Below, in pieces: positions 32,983-44,097 of a stretch of 64,000 bases of DNA. How positions within the stretch are numbered: position 1 is the stretch's first letter; the number at the start of each line of letters is the position of its first letter. The notes under the pieces were generated by a model. That model did no database searches, had not been told where the DNA came from, and worked only from the letters and a program-made list of their open reading frames with translations. Position numbers and translations under genes: made by a program. Origin of the DNA: Lunularia cruciata (taxonomy: Eukaryota; Streptophyta; Marchantiopsida; Lunulariales; Lunulariaceae); the NCBI GenBank assembly GCA_948567375.1, contig OX419756.1, positions 55,628,333 to 55,692,332 of the forward strand, given 5' to 3'.

Positions 32983-32994
32983 TGGTATCAGAGC
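32983..32994 (+). other. CH-2 primer-binding site (initiator Met tRNA)
   Basis: TGGTATCAGAGC one base after the LTR end, complementary to the 3' end of plant initiator-Met tRNA. This is the standard primer site of many plant LTR elements. Confidence 0.9.
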
Positions 32995-33252
32995 AGGAAT
33001 GGGATGGATGGAATTTATGGACCACCAAATCCACTTCCGCCAAACCATTGGGACTTTCATGTCCAGATATTACCAAAGCATCATTTCACACAATTCATCA
33101 CCTCACGCTTTAGGCAAGACTTTCTACATATGATCACCGTGTCAAAGGAACCCTTGATACTTCCAGTTGTAACTTATGGAGAACGGTGGACGTGTTGTAT
33201 CTATGTGTTAATCAACTAGATAAATTGAGAGTAGTGGAATAGAGTAGTAGCG

Positions 33253-34152
33253 ATGGCGGCAATACCGGATGTTATCCTTGCAATGCAACAACAAATCGAG
33301 CATCTTTCTCGATTGTTGGATGAACGAGACCAGCAACGACGAGAACAGATAGACAGAGCGCCAGTTCGAGATGGAGAAGATCGCATTCGATTTTCGAAAC
33401 CCAAGGTGTTTGAAGGCAAGAATCTTCCAGGCATAGTGGAGAATTTTGTGTTTGACTGTGAACGTTACTTTGAAGCCACCAATCTTCAAGACGAGCGGAA
33501 ACAAATTCTCTTGGCTTCTAGCCAGTTGGATGGCGTGGCAAAACTCTGGTGGCGATTCCGAGTAGAAAGAGCTGAACGACAAATTGTTACACCGATTTTG
33601 ACATGGGCAAAATTCAAGGATGCAATACTTGGTCAATTTCAGACTATAAATGCCACCCAAGCTGCACGAGATAAATTGGCGGAGTTGAGGCAGATTGGCT
33701 CAGTGAGAAGCTACATCACACAAGTTCAGAATATCATCATGCAAATTCCAGATATCCAAGAAGGTGAAGTTCTGGATCGATTTGTGCGAGGATTGAAGTC
33801 ACGAACCAGATTGGAAGTGACCATGCGAGAGCCACAGAACGTAGAAGAAGCCATGCAATTGGCTGAGCGTTTTGATTCCTTAGTTGCCACAACTTGGTCT
33901 CGACCTCGACCTACACAAAACTTACCCGTACCACGAGTGGAAGAACCGGTACCAATGGAGATTGATGCTATCCAACGAAGACCACTTGGCACAGTAGATA
34001 GAGAAAGATTACGACAAAATGGAGGTTGTTTTCATTGTCGCCAGTTGGGGCATCACATTGCTGAATGTCCACTCAAGAATGGACGACCTCGACAAGTTGC
34101 CCAAGTGGAGGTTGTGGAGCGGAATGATCCGGGAAACGAGGAATCCCAGTAG
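33253..34152 (+). CDS. gag: CH-2 gag polyprotein
   Basis: An open 299-codon gag. Residues about 1-40 form an N-terminal coiled coil (LAMQQQIEHLSRLLDERDQQ). The retrotransposon-gag capsid domain spans about residues 50-200 (VFEGKNLPGIVENFVFDCER, AKLWWRFRVER, FKDAILGQFQTI, DRFVRGLKSRTR). The nucleocapsid zinc knuckle CFHCRQLGHHIAECP (CxxC-x4-H-x4-C) lies near residue 265. Gag forms the cytoplasmic particle in which reverse transcription happens. Start chosen at the ATG shared with CH-3. The protease-containing frame begins shortly after its end. Confidence 0.9.
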   Translation: MAAIPDVILAMQQQIEHLSRLLDERDQQRREQIDRAPVRDGEDRIRFSKPKVFEGKNLPGIVENFVFDCERYFEATNLQDERKQILLASSQLDGVAKLWWRFRVERAERQIVTPILTWAKFKDAILGQFQTINATQAARDKLAELRQIGSVRSYITQVQNIIMQIPDIQEGEVLDRFVRGLKSRTRLEVTMREPQNVEEAMQLAERFDSLVATTWSRPRPTQNLPVPRVEEPVPMEIDAIQRRPLGTVDRERLRQNGGCFHCRQLGHHIAECPLKNGRPRQVAQVEVVERNDPGNEESQ

Positions 34153-34178
34153 GAGATTTCGAGCCACCTACTGGGAGC

Positions 34179-37150
34179 TTGATTAGTTCCAATGGGATTG
34201 AAGGCTCAACCTATGCAAGTTTGCTTCACTTGCAAGGTATGATATCTAATCGGGGTTGTAGAATTTTGGTTGATTCTGGAAGTTCAGAGAATTGCATGTC
34301 TATGCAAGTAGCAAAGGAATTGGGTATTCCTATCAAGCCAGTGATTGGAAGTAGTTTGATGATGGCGGATGGTAGAAAGGGTTCTGCATTCCGCACCTTG
34401 CATCCCGTTACCTTCAAGATTGGGAAGGAGTATTTGGAGTGTATGAGGTTTGTAGTGGCACCTCTACACTATGATATCATTCTAGGTCTACCTTGGCTTG
34501 AATGTCATAAGGTTCAATTTGATTGGACCCGACACCAAATTCAAGTACAACACCAAGGTAGGAATTTCCGATTAGGTTGTCTGGCACCTCTGAGTAAGAC
34601 ACCTAAGAATAGTCAGTCCCAAGATGGGAAGTTTGTCAAGAAGGTAGCCATAGAGCAAATCTGGAAGGGAGATGAGTCCCAAGATGGAAAGTTTGCCAGG
34701 AAGGCAACCATGGAGCAAGCTTGGAAGAGAGATGAGTCCCTAGAAGGGAAGTTTGTGAATGAAGCAGCCATAGAGCAAGCTTTGGAGGACGATAAGTCTG
34801 TATTCGCGGTGTGGATCAAGCCGATTGCACAAGAACAATCTGAGGAGGGCCAAGTGCCGCATCAAGCAATGGTTGATCGGATAGTTTAGGAGTTTGCAGA
34901 TGTGTTTCCGGATGATCTGCCAAAGGGATTACCCTCCGATCGAGGTATGCCCTTCAAGATCGAGTTATTGCCATGGAGTACTCCAGTGAGTAGACCAATC
35001 TATTGGCTCTCACCAAAGGAGTTGGAGGAGTTGCGAACAACACTTACAAAGTTGTTGGAGAAGGATTTCATACGACATAGTACCTCTCCGTGGGGAGCAC
35101 CGGTACTATTTGTTCCAAAGAAGGATGGAGGACTTTGTTTCTGTATTGATTACCGTGGGCTCAATAAGCAAACCGTGAAGAATGCATATCCCTTGCCTCG
35201 GATCGATGACATGCTTGATCAACTAAGTGGAGCACGCTACTTTTCCAAGCTGGATCTTCGTAGCGGCTATTGGCAAATTCCTATTGAAGGAGAGGACGTG
35301 CAAAAGACTGCTTTTCGCACAAGGTATGGACATTTTGAGTGGAGAGTTCTACCTTTCGGACTCACTAATGCTCCAGCAGTCTTCATGGATCAGATGCATC
35401 GAGTGTTGGAGGGACTATTGGATCGGTCCGTGGTGGTGTTCTTAGATGATATCTTAATCTATAGCAGGACAGAGGCAGAACATGTGAATCATGTGCGAGA
35501 AGTCCTAAGACGACTACGACAGTGGAAATTTTACTGCAAGAAGTCAAAGTGTGCTTTTTGGCAGAAGGAGGTTACCTTCTTGGGTCATAAGATCTCATCA
35601 GAGGGGATCAAGATGGAAGAAGAGAAGATCAAGGCCATTACTGATTGGCCTACCCCAAAGGATGCTACAGAAGTACGAGCATTCAATGGACTGGCCAGTT
35701 TTTACCGACGGTTCATCCACTATTATGCTCACGTGGCTGCACCATTGACTGATCTCTTGGGAAAGAACTTGAGCTTCCAGTGGACCACCAAGCATGAAGA
35801 AGTATTCCAGAAGTTAAAGCATATGGTGTCTTCAAGACCTATTCTTCAACCATATGATCCTCAACTACCTTGTGTGGTTGATTTTGATGCTTCTAACTTT
35901 GCAATTGGAGCTGTGTTGCAACAAGAATTTCCAGATGGACTACATCCGATTGCCTTTGTGTCTTGCCGACTAAATACAACGGAAAGAAATTACTCTGCTC
36001 GAGATTGGGAACAACTTGCAATGGTATATGCCACCAAGGTATGGAGGCATTATCTCTTGGGGAAACAAGTGATCATGCAAACTGATCACAAGCCATTGTT
36101 GCAGACCTTACACTTGGAGCACATGAAGAGCCGGCATCATCGATGGGAAGAGCAACTCCAATTGTTTGACATCAAACTTGAGTACAAACCAGGTCGGTTC
36201 CATGTCATCCCCAATGCTCTATCACGACGACCTGATTTGAAGGATCTTCCTTTCATCACGGCGGCAATTACAACGGTGTCCATTGACCCTAAGGTCCACA
36301 ATGAGTTTCAATCAGCTCTACGACAAGATCCCTTCTTCCAAATGGTACACGGTCGTCTGACAGCATGCGACAAGGAGTACAACACCTTCTCCTTCAAGGA
36401 AGGCCTTTTATTCCATCCAGACCAGATCTATGTTCCAACCAAAGGTGATTTTCGACTTGTGCGCCTTCAAGAAGCCCATGATTTACCAATAGCTGGTCAC
36501 ATGGGAGTGGACAAGACCTTGGGCACCCTCCAACGCCAATGGTGGTGGCCCAACATGACACAAGATGTTCGAGACTTTGTCCGATCATGTGAGAGTTGCC
36601 AACGGAACAAGGCCAGCAACCAGAAGCCGAGTGGACTCCTTCAACCACTTGCCATTCCATCCGCTCGTTGGGAGCATGTGAGCTTGGATCTCATCACATC
36701 CTTGCCAAAGACAAAACAAGGACACACCGCAATTGTGGTGTTTGTGGATAAGCTTAGTAAGCAAATCCACTTGGCACCAACCTGTGATACCGTGGATGCT
36801 CCAACCTTAGCACAAATCTACTTCGACAATGTCTTCAAGCATCATGGGATGCCACGTGTACTCATCTCCGACCGTGATCCTCGATTTACCGGGAAGTTTT
36901 GGCAAGCACTCTTCCAGATACTCGGCACCAAGCTTGCTTTGTCCACGGCCTATCATCCTCAAACTGATGGACAAACCGAACGCGCCAATCGTACATTGGA
37001 GGATATGTTGCGGGCCTTTGTCAATGTCCACCATACCAACTGGGATGAATGTCTTGCAGTTGCAGAATTTGCCTACAACAATTCCAAACAGGCAAGCACT
37101 TGATTTTCTCCCTTCTTTCTCAATTTTGGCCAAGATCCGCTTGTTCCAGA
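34179..37150 (+). pseudogene. pol: CH-2 pol region
   Basis: Protease ILVDSGSSENCMSMQVAKEL with IILGLPWLECH. A short repeated spacer follows (three units of D-E-S-x-x-G-K-F in 34,610-34,790, for example DESQDGKFARKATMEQAWKR). [47 protein letters not shown]. RNase [21 protein letters not shown]. Integrase: [63 protein letters not shown] and [20 protein letters not shown]. The coding sequence is broken in at most a few places and shares about 95% identity with CH-3. Confidence 0.88.
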
Positions 37151-37279
37151 TTCTCTTCTTGCTCCCCCTCCCTCTTAGGTTCCTCATACTACTACATTCT
37201 TGACCACTATATCCCAATCTCTCCAACAAGCCAAATCTCACCTCCTTGTTGCTCAAAATCGCCAAAAACAATATGCAGA

Positions 37280-37888
37280 TAGGTGACACATATAGGTGAC
37301 ATGTCGGCAAGCTCCACCCTTGGATTACTTACTTGGATGGGTGACCTGTCTGGTCTAGGTCCTATCTGGTTGGTTAAACAAGCTTTGACCGGAGTGAATC
37401 TTTAAGGGAATCTTCCTGTAGGAATCTTAGAATCACGTGAGTAAGGTACCGTTGGAAAGCTCTTGACGAGACAAAGCAGGGGGAGGGAAGGCCAGCCTTT
37501 CCTCTATTGGGGGGGGGGAATCTGCACATTTTTGAGGCCTTATTCATCCGTTTAGGCCTCCGAAATTGCCTTCAAAGATTTCAGGCATATTTCGGTTCCT
37601 ACTCTATTAGTAGAAGTCCTCTTTTGGTGATACCTCTTTCTGATCTGTTTAGTCCATCATGTGTAACATCCTTCCAGATGTTACCAAACCAATTCTCACC
37701 TTTAAATCATATGTCTAGCTATTGGTTCTGAGGTTCTCAAGTCTATTTCAATTTCTGCCCTATTAGTAGAAGTATTCTTTTGGTGATACTTCTATCTAAT
37801 CTATTTTGACCATCATGTATAAAATCATTCGAGATGTTACCAAACCAAATTTCACATCTAGATCATATGGCTAACCCTTGGTATTACA
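37280..37888 (-). repeat. MC-1 second LTR, partial
   Basis: Matches 27,300-27,894 of the first MC-1 LTR at about 96%, ending GTATTACA against the duplicated target TACAC. It carries the same internal duplication and G-run. The outer part towards CH-2 is not present. Confidence 0.85.
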
Positions 37889-38980
37889 TACACCCATTAC
37901 CTATCATGGGATTGGGTTACTATTGGAGTATAGACTTTGCTTGATCTTTACCATTGATTGTGAGACATTATCAATATGTTTTGGTTATGGTGGAAGATTT
38001 CTCCAAGTGAATTGTGTTGGTGGCACTTCCTAACAAGTCTGGTGAAGTGATAACTTACTCATTCTTGGATCAAGTTCTTAGTCATTTTGGTGCACCAATT
38101 GAAGTTTTTATTGATAAGGTTCTAGAGTTCTTTAGGGAGTTTCAAGTCTTGTTTGACAAGGTCTTTATTGATCATTGTAACTACCTCTCAAGATCACCTT
38201 AAGGCAAATGGCTTAGCAAAGAGAGTGGTTCAGATGATGAAGAGAGGATTGCATAAGTATGGTTTGTAGAGAGGCCACTTGAGATCTTGGTTGAGAGTTA
38301 CCTTGGTTGGCCATGGGAAAATGGTTCAACCAACAAGCCTCTTTAGCATTCTTCTCTCTTTACTTTCTACTCTATGGATCAGATCCAAATTTACTTAAAG
38401 CCATTTGTTGTGATGTTCTTGTAGTTTTGGATTTGGATGATCCAAACGTGTAGGTGAGTGCATGTTCCACATAAGCAGATACGCTTTGAGAACTTAGAAA
38501 TTTCTCAACATTAGGATAATATGCTATGCTACTATTTGAGGAGGAAGTTATAGATATTTGATCTCTCAAACTTATTTGGGTGATTATGTATATCTACAAT
38601 AAATTGCATCAACAACACTTGATGCTACTACAAGCCACACTATCTTGAGAGTGCATGAGGTTTTGCTTTCCAAAGTCCTCATCTTGGAACAACATGATGG
38701 TGTTGTTCCAAAGGATCATGCGTGCAATTGTACCCAAACATTGATGGTACTATGGACCCAAGCTTGGCACTTGTCTATGTATGTTTGTGGTGTTTATTAT
38801 GTGGCTCTTTTGGTAGAGCTATTAGTTTGTGATGGCTATTTGAGAGGATTGCATGTGGCATACCCCTCCTCTCATGATGGTTCCTCAAGGACTGATTATT
38901 TCCTAGATGTACTTGACCTATAGCTAGTTCACCCTTTATGTGATATAGATTGAAAACAAGTGACTAATGATGGGGTTTGA
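37889..38980 (+). pseudogene. DM-2 integrase and PHD finger remnants
   Basis: Resumes the DM-2 integrase exactly at TACACCCATTACC. The DDE core is recognisable (FLDQVLSHFGAPIEVF), then the integrase tail (TILRVHEVLLSKVLIL) and PHD-finger remnants (YVCGVYYVAL and VCDGYLRGLHVA around 38,780-38,860). This supports the PHD finger as a family feature. Heavily decayed. Confidence 0.65.
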
Positions 38981-39032
38981 TAGTACCCGACCTCCTAATC
39001 TTGACCAACCATAGAAAATAGCACACAACCAT

Positions 39033-39405
39033 TGATCTTTGTCCTATTTGGTTGGTCTAACAAGTTTGACCAAAGGGTATCTTTGGGGAAGCTTCTTGTA
39101 GGAAGCTCAAAACAACATGGGTGAGGTATTATTGCAAAGCTCTCTATAAGAAAAATAGAGGGGAGATTACGGCAAATGTTTGGTCTCAAAGGATAGGAAT
39201 TAGTCATTTTTGAGGCCTAATTCCTTTGTTTAGACCTCCAAAATTGGCTTTGAAGTTTTTGAGATGTTTTTCTACCTCTACCATATTAGTGGAAGTACTC
39301 TTTTTGGTCATATATTATCTACTTATACCATCATATATAACATTCCCCACAGTATTACCAAGCCAATTTGCACTTCAGATAATATGTCTAGCTAATGGTA
39401 TTACA
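39033..39405 (-). repeat. LTR fragment related to MC-1 family
   Basis: GATCTTTGTCCTATTTGGTTGGTC...CTAATGGTATTACA matches the inner two-thirds of the solo LTR at 21,007-21,589 and, less closely, MC-1. It interrupts the DM-2 segment between PHD and B1. No duplication can be scored. Confidence 0.65.
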
Positions 39406-39436
39406 TCAGAACCCTAACTGTCAACTAGAGAGGCAA

Positions 39437-39542
39437 TTGTGGCACTTTAGAGTTCATGTATGACTTATGTGTGAGTTTTGTTTCTATATTGTATGATGTT
39501 GAGAACAATGTATGTTGTGTAGTGATGTATATATGCACGGTA
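39437..39542 (+). repeat. Terminal repeat B1 of DM-2
   Basis: TTGTGGCACTTTAGAGTTC...ATGCACGGTA. Same length and position as B1 in DM-1, followed by a 2-bp spacer (AT) and then A2. Confidence 0.75.
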
Positions 39543-39544
39543 AT

Positions 39545-40015
39545 TATCATGACATTTGTTATGCCAAAGATAGTTTGATCAAATGTTGGAGTAGAAATGT
39601 TGGCAATCATAGTTATTTTTGGTAATTGTTCATGGATTACTTGATGGTGGTGAGATTCATGTTAGGTACATTGATCACATGGTGGGATCTACCATCACTT
39701 GCACTTTTTTCATTATCAAATAGACTATCAGCAATGTCGCTAGGGTTAGAAACCTAGGTTGAGTAGAAAGGTATACCTTCAAAGTGCAGCTAAAAGGAGT
39801 TCACTTCTCTTATGTTAAATCTTTGAGTTCTTGGCTATGGTGGACAAAGGCTTGTGAGTGTTACCTAAAGTCTCATAGCTAGAGTGGGTGTGGCTTGATA
39901 GTAATCAATTCCCAACTGTTGGGAGTTTGCTATGCGAAGGATCAAGTTCAGATCAGATTTGAGTGTGATTTAAGTGATTTAAGTGAATTGAGTAAGAAAA
40001 GAGTGAATTGAGTAA
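39545..40015 (+). repeat. Repeat A2 of DM-2
   Basis: TATCATGACATTTG... aligns over its length with A1 and A2 of DM-1 and with A1 of DM-2 (GGGATC.ACCATC, CACTTCTCTTATGTTAAATC, GAGTGGGTGTGGCTTG). Confidence 0.75.
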
Positions 40016-40119
40016 TTATGGCACTTTAGAATTCATGTATGACCTATGTGTGAGTTGTGCTTTTATAGTGTATAATTTTAACAATGATGTATGTTGTATA
40101 ACAACATATATATACAACA
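40016..40119 (+). repeat. Right terminal repeat B2 of DM-2
   Basis: TTATGGCACTTTAGAATTC...TATACAACA, about 80% identical to B1 of the same copy. The B1-A2-B2 order at the right end is therefore shared by two independently inserted family members. Confidence 0.7.
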
Positions 40120-40624
40120 AGTATCTTGAATCTCTCACTAAGAACATACTTTCTCTCTAGCCTCTCACTAATAACATGCTCCTTCTCCACACAATCTACC
40201 CCATCTCTCCTAGCTTAACAACCACTAGGTGTCTTTGGCTATGCATGCCTAAGGAAGGATGTGGTTCCTCTACCTCCATGTCCACTATCCCAACTCCAAC
40301 ATGTAAGTCATAATGCACCTCTCTCACATGTCCATTATTCCTTGGAGACTTTCTCAAGGTGCCAATTAACTCATCTCCTCCCCCCCAAAATAGCAACATG
40401 CACAACATGGGAATGATGAATTGGGTACAAAAAACATTATACATCATACATAAGAAATGAAAAAATCATTTAGATCATCATAAAAATAATACATAAGATT
40501 CATTTAAAAAAAATATAATATATTTATTAAAAAAATATGATATTAAAATAAAAAATAAATAACATGGGTATATAAAAAGTTTTCATGATTATAATATATA
40601 CTCTCACTCAACGTCATCGTGCAT
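40120..40624. other. AT-rich flank, no gene recognised
   Basis: Includes a repeated phrase CTCTCACTAA.AACAT.CT (about 40,133 and 40,165) and, at 40,500-40,560, a nearly pure A/T stretch. No gene or element seen between DM-2 and OT-1. Confidence 0.35.
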
Positions 40625-41317
40625 TGTAACACCCATGTGTGCATGTGTGTGATATTGTGATATTTAGCTTGGTATTACAAGTACTTGAGATATATTATTT
40701 ATATAGAGATAAAAGATGGTTCTACATTAGTCATAATTAGCTAAAGTTAGTCATAGCTAAGCTAAAAGAGACCTTACTTTAGAGGAAGTAGAAAAGATGA
40801 GCACCACTATTTTGGATTCTAGTGTGTTGACTTGGTATTATTCCTAGGTGTTGGCTTTGAGGAAAGAGTTGAGAACTCTTGGGCCCGCAAGTCTTTTTGT
40901 TTTGGATTCTTCTATAGTCCAAAGATAGCCCATGTGAAGGAATCCTTGACTTAGTGGTTGGGTCAAGATAAGACCACACACTTAGGGGAATATGCCCATG
41001 AGAATAGATATTCTTTTCTACTTTTTGACTTTACTTGACATTTAGTCTAGTAAACTAAGTTACAACAATAATTAGTAACTTTAGTGCGTAACTATTTCAC
41101 AAGTATACAAACAAGGGGTTAGGGGGTACTCATCATCCTTTCATTTGCAACTATCTCTCTCTCATTGAGTTCTCTAGTGAGCAATGTCTTGAGTCTTGGA
41201 GTGTTAGCCTTTGAGGAGTATGATGGAGTTTGGATTCCTTGTCTTCTTAGTCCATGGTGCGCTACCATAATATCCATCAGAAGTTCATCATGAGTGAGAG
41301 ATAGGCCGGCTTACATT
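40625..41317 (+). repeat. OT-1 left LTR (693 bp)
   Basis: TGTAACACCCATGTGTGCATG...GGCCGGCTTACA, matched by the split right LTR. Contains GTATATAAACA-like promoter sequence near 41,105 (GTATACAAACAAGG here, GTATATAAACAAGG in the right copy). Confidence 0.85.
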
Positions 41318-41321
41318 TTTG

Positions 41322-41339
41322 GTTCTGTTGCCGTGACTT
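41322..41339 (+). other. OT-1 primer-binding site (tRNA-Asp-like)
   Basis: TGGTTCTGTTGCCGTGAC, four bases after the LTR, resembles TGGCGCCGTTGCCGGGGAC, the tRNA-Asp complement used by Athila, Tat and Ogre elements. The match is decayed but well placed. Confidence 0.55.
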
Positions 41340-42195
41340 CTCTAGAAGGCAAGATAATGTTTCGCGTTCAATTCTACATTAGGCAGAAGGAGGTTATAAG
41401 AGCTCACTCGGAGAGAACATTAGGAGAGGAGATGGATGAACTTATGTTAGAGAACCAAGATTCATTTTTATACTAGGTAGTTCATTATGATGTCTTTGAG
41501 GTGATTTTGTACATCTTGTACACATGAGAGGATTTGGAGAGATTGTGTGAGGTGGATTGTAGATTTTGGAGATTAAGGTGATTTTGGGCAAAATCTCAAG
41601 TTTGAGATCTGGACTTGAAATTTCTACACATGATAGCTTGGGTTGTCTTTCAGTTATCATAGTTGAAATTATTGTGAGAGCTATTATGAATATTGGGCTA
41701 GAATTTTTGGAAGTTGATAGGGTAAACTGCTCCTGCAACTACATGCTCTTTGGAAAATTGTATAGAGTTTGCCATTTCTTCCATTTTAAGTGGATTGTTA
41801 GGAAACTTCCCAAAAAAATTTAGTATGTTGTATCCAACATAGGGAGTTATAAGTTTTTGAAGTGATGGGTGTGGTTTTCAGACCAAATCTGAAATATGTG
41901 TGCTAAATAGAAAGGTGTCTAGGCCAAATGGCTTGATTAAAAGATTTGAAATTTTGCAGAGACTGACACCCTAGAGTTGTGATGAAGTGTCTAAAATTTC
42001 AAAGGACTGTCACATACTAGTTGAGAGATTTAAGTGAAATTGTAAAGAAGGATCAATTCTGCAGAGTTGAGATCTCATGCATGAGGAGTTTGAGAGCAAC
42101 AAAAAGCATGTTTGAGTGTTTAGATTCATCTTGGGAACATGGAGTGTCATCAAGAGTAGAAATTGAGACTATGCAAGGTTCCCTAAGGGTTTGAG
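41340..42195 (+). other. OT-1 leader, no coding domain seen
   Basis: Untranslated leader between primer site and first ORF; no domain recognised. Confidence 0.4.
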
Positions 42196-42612
42196 GTGAT
42201 AGTAGTGGTAGATTTGAGGAAAAGAGAGTATAGAATAGAATTTGAAGAGAGTGTTGAGAGGATCCAAAAACCTACACCACTTGGAAGAAAGAGTGAGTCT
42301 AAGTGCTTTCTATGTGGAAAGAAGGGACATAAGACAAGTTCATATCCATTGACCTTTGAGGGCAAGAGATTGAGGGAAAGGAGAGGCTTACTTGACTTGG
42401 GTTTGCATGTTGGACCTTCTTCACCAAGATTGGGAAGGAGAAGATCTAAGACAAAGGAGTTGTATGAGGTTTGTGGAGTGGAAGGACTTCCAAAAAGACA
42501 TGAGTGTAGTGGAGTAAAAGCACTTTTGGAGACTTTGGTGAAGGATCTTGGAAAGAGTCTTAGTACAGCTACAAAAATACTACCACATTCATCAGCTAGT
42601 TCTCAAGATTAG
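42196..42612 (+). pseudogene. OT-1 accessory zinc-knuckle ORF upstream of gag
   Basis: An open stretch of about 138 codons with a CCHC-type knuckle CFLCGKKGHKTSSYP near residue 37, and a Lys/Arg-rich middle (GRRRSKTKELYEVCGVEG) with further Cys residues. It lies upstream of the gag start at 42,818, which has its own knuckle at about 43,545. It may be an extra 5' ORF of the element, or an older gag fragment. The domain is clear; its origin is not. Confidence 0.45.
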
Positions 42613-42817
42613 TGATGGAGATAATCTTTCAACTTATGGACAAACTATCCATGAGAGTTAGATTAATATGCACTTTAGGATTTGATGTTGCTATAGAAAT
42701 CTTGGAGCAACCTGAACCTTTTTTGTTCCCTAGAGTGGATTATTCTCAGATGGTGTTAGTCGTGTATATAATCTATTAGTTATAGAGTGAGAGAAAAAAA
42801 ATTGAGAGAAAAGAAAG

Positions 42818-44097
42818 ATGGGGAAACTTCCGGTTTTCTTTGGCAAGGATGGAGAAGATGTGGATGCCTTTGTGAGAGACTTCAAGAGAGCTTGCATAGG
42901 AAACAATGAGAGGAGGAAGAATGAGTAGGACTGATTATTACCAGATTTCTTTGAAGATGCAACACTTACATGGTATGAGTCAGAATACCAAAAGAGAGAG
43001 GAGAGATGGAGAAGAAGAGTCTTGGGAGAGTTTGACTTCAGCACTCATTGAGAAATATCTTCCAGATGAGGGTAATGAGAGATTGATGAGTGAGGTTACC
43101 TTTCTCAAACATGGAGATGGAGAGAAAATGAAAGTCTATGTGGAAAGAATGGAAAAGTTAGAGTCCAAATTTTGCATGGTGTTGAGGAAGGGTGGAGATG
43201 ATGTGGAGACTACTATGATTGGCATATGGGCCATTCTCACTAAGAATTTTGTGGGAGGGTTGAGACCACAAATTTAAAGCAAGGTGAAATACAAGAAACC
43301 TTCTTCCAAGGTTGAAGCTATCAAGATTGCAATTTGTATGGAGGAGAGTTTGGAAGGAGATGAGAGGGATTTGGTGGTGAAGGAGGTTGTGCATCCTCCT
43401 CAAGGCTACAAGTATGGTGGAACTTCTGATACAAGAAGAGAGAGGTGGATCAGAATGTAGGGAGAGGGCCTAGGAGTTATGGAAACTATCCATATAGAGG
43501 AGGTCAACCAGCCAACAAATTTAATGATAGAAATTGTTTTGGTTGTGGAGGAAGAGGTCATATCCAAAGGAATCGCCCAAATTCCACTTACTATGGAGGA
43601 AGGAGTTATGAGGGAGCCAATAGAGAGAAAGAGGGAGGTAGTGAAACCCAAGTGGCTCCTAATCCAAAAAAAGTTAAGGGGATAACATCCATAGATGTGG
43701 TTGAGAGCAAGAATGAGAAGGGAGAGTGCTCAAACTCCAAGGGTCTTAATTTGGAGCTTTTGGCACAAGAGAAGAAGAGAGCTCATTTTGCAAAGGATGT
43801 TCACTCTTCTCAAGGATTTACTCCAAGTAAGGATACTCCTATGTTTACCAAGAGCACTTGTACATCAACACCATCAACAACAAAGACTTCAAGGAAGAAG
43901 TTGGGGATGGAGGATTTCTTGATTTCAAAGCAAGCATGGAACTATAATGTGTTGGAAGATGTTGGTAGTCACAAGGCTAACATCACAATGGGCCAATTGA
44001 TTGCTCTGAACCCTACCTTGAGAAAGGATCTTAGAGGTGGTTTGAGTTCTACAAGGAGCAAGAGGAAGAAGAAGGCAAAAGCTCCAGTATCAATGGG
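42818..44097 (+). pseudogene. OT-1 gag region
   Basis: Starts MGKLPVFFGKDGEDVDAFVR. The capsid-like part includes WESLTSALIEKYLPDE and MKVYVERMEKLESKF. A zinc knuckle NCFGCGGRGHIQRNRP lies at about 43,535-43,585, followed by a Lys/Ser-rich tail. Broken. Confidence 0.7.

Larger units (their letters stand above)
32559..37279 (+). mobile_element. CH-2: young chromovirus, incomplete at right
   Basis: Near-identical sister of CH-3: left LTR (32,559-32,981), Met-tRNA primer site, gag, protease, RT, RNase H and most of integrase. Sequence stops matching CH-3 at about 37,279, after which the MC-1 LTR follows, so no right LTR or chromodomain is present and no target duplication can be scored. It is inserted in the MC-1 leader. 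Besides being incomplete it has very few breaks. Confidence 0.85.
27159..37888 (-). mobile_element. MC-1: minus-strand chromovirus (Ty3/gypsy)
   Basis: Ends TGTAATAC...GTATTACA, flanked by a perfect 5-bp duplication TACAC (27,154-27,158; 37,889-37,893) that splits the DM-2 integrase. On the minus strand: LTR piece (37,280-37,888), leader, gag, protease, RT, RNase H, integrase, chromodomain, polypurine tract, LTR (27,159-27,894). The chromosome-left LTR is followed by GACCTCCCTCC, the complement of a polypurine tract. CH-2 is inserted in its leader at 32,559. The LTRs differ at about 4%, so it is younger than DM-2 and CH-1. Broken, with about ten interruptions. Confidence 0.85.
10290..40119 (+). 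mobile_element. DM-2: old DNMT-family Ty3 element, in pieces
   Basis: A fossil relative of DM-1, split by later insertions. Pieces on the plus strand: repeat A1 and leader (10,290-10,778), RT to early integrase (25,443-27,158), integrase to PHD (37,889-about 38,980), and the right end B1-A2-B2 (39,437-40,119). The gag-to-DNMT part is not present. That the left piece belongs to the same copy as the right pieces is inferred from order and orientation. No clear target duplication is seen; the left flank ends GAGT and the right flank starts AGTA. Broken beyond counting; the oldest layer of this nest. It independently confirms the terminal-repeat plan and the PHD finger of DM-1. Confidence 0.6.

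Noticed and set aside
40500-40560. AT-only stretch as a replication origin or matrix-attachment site
   Set aside because: Composition alone is not enough; no supporting motif.
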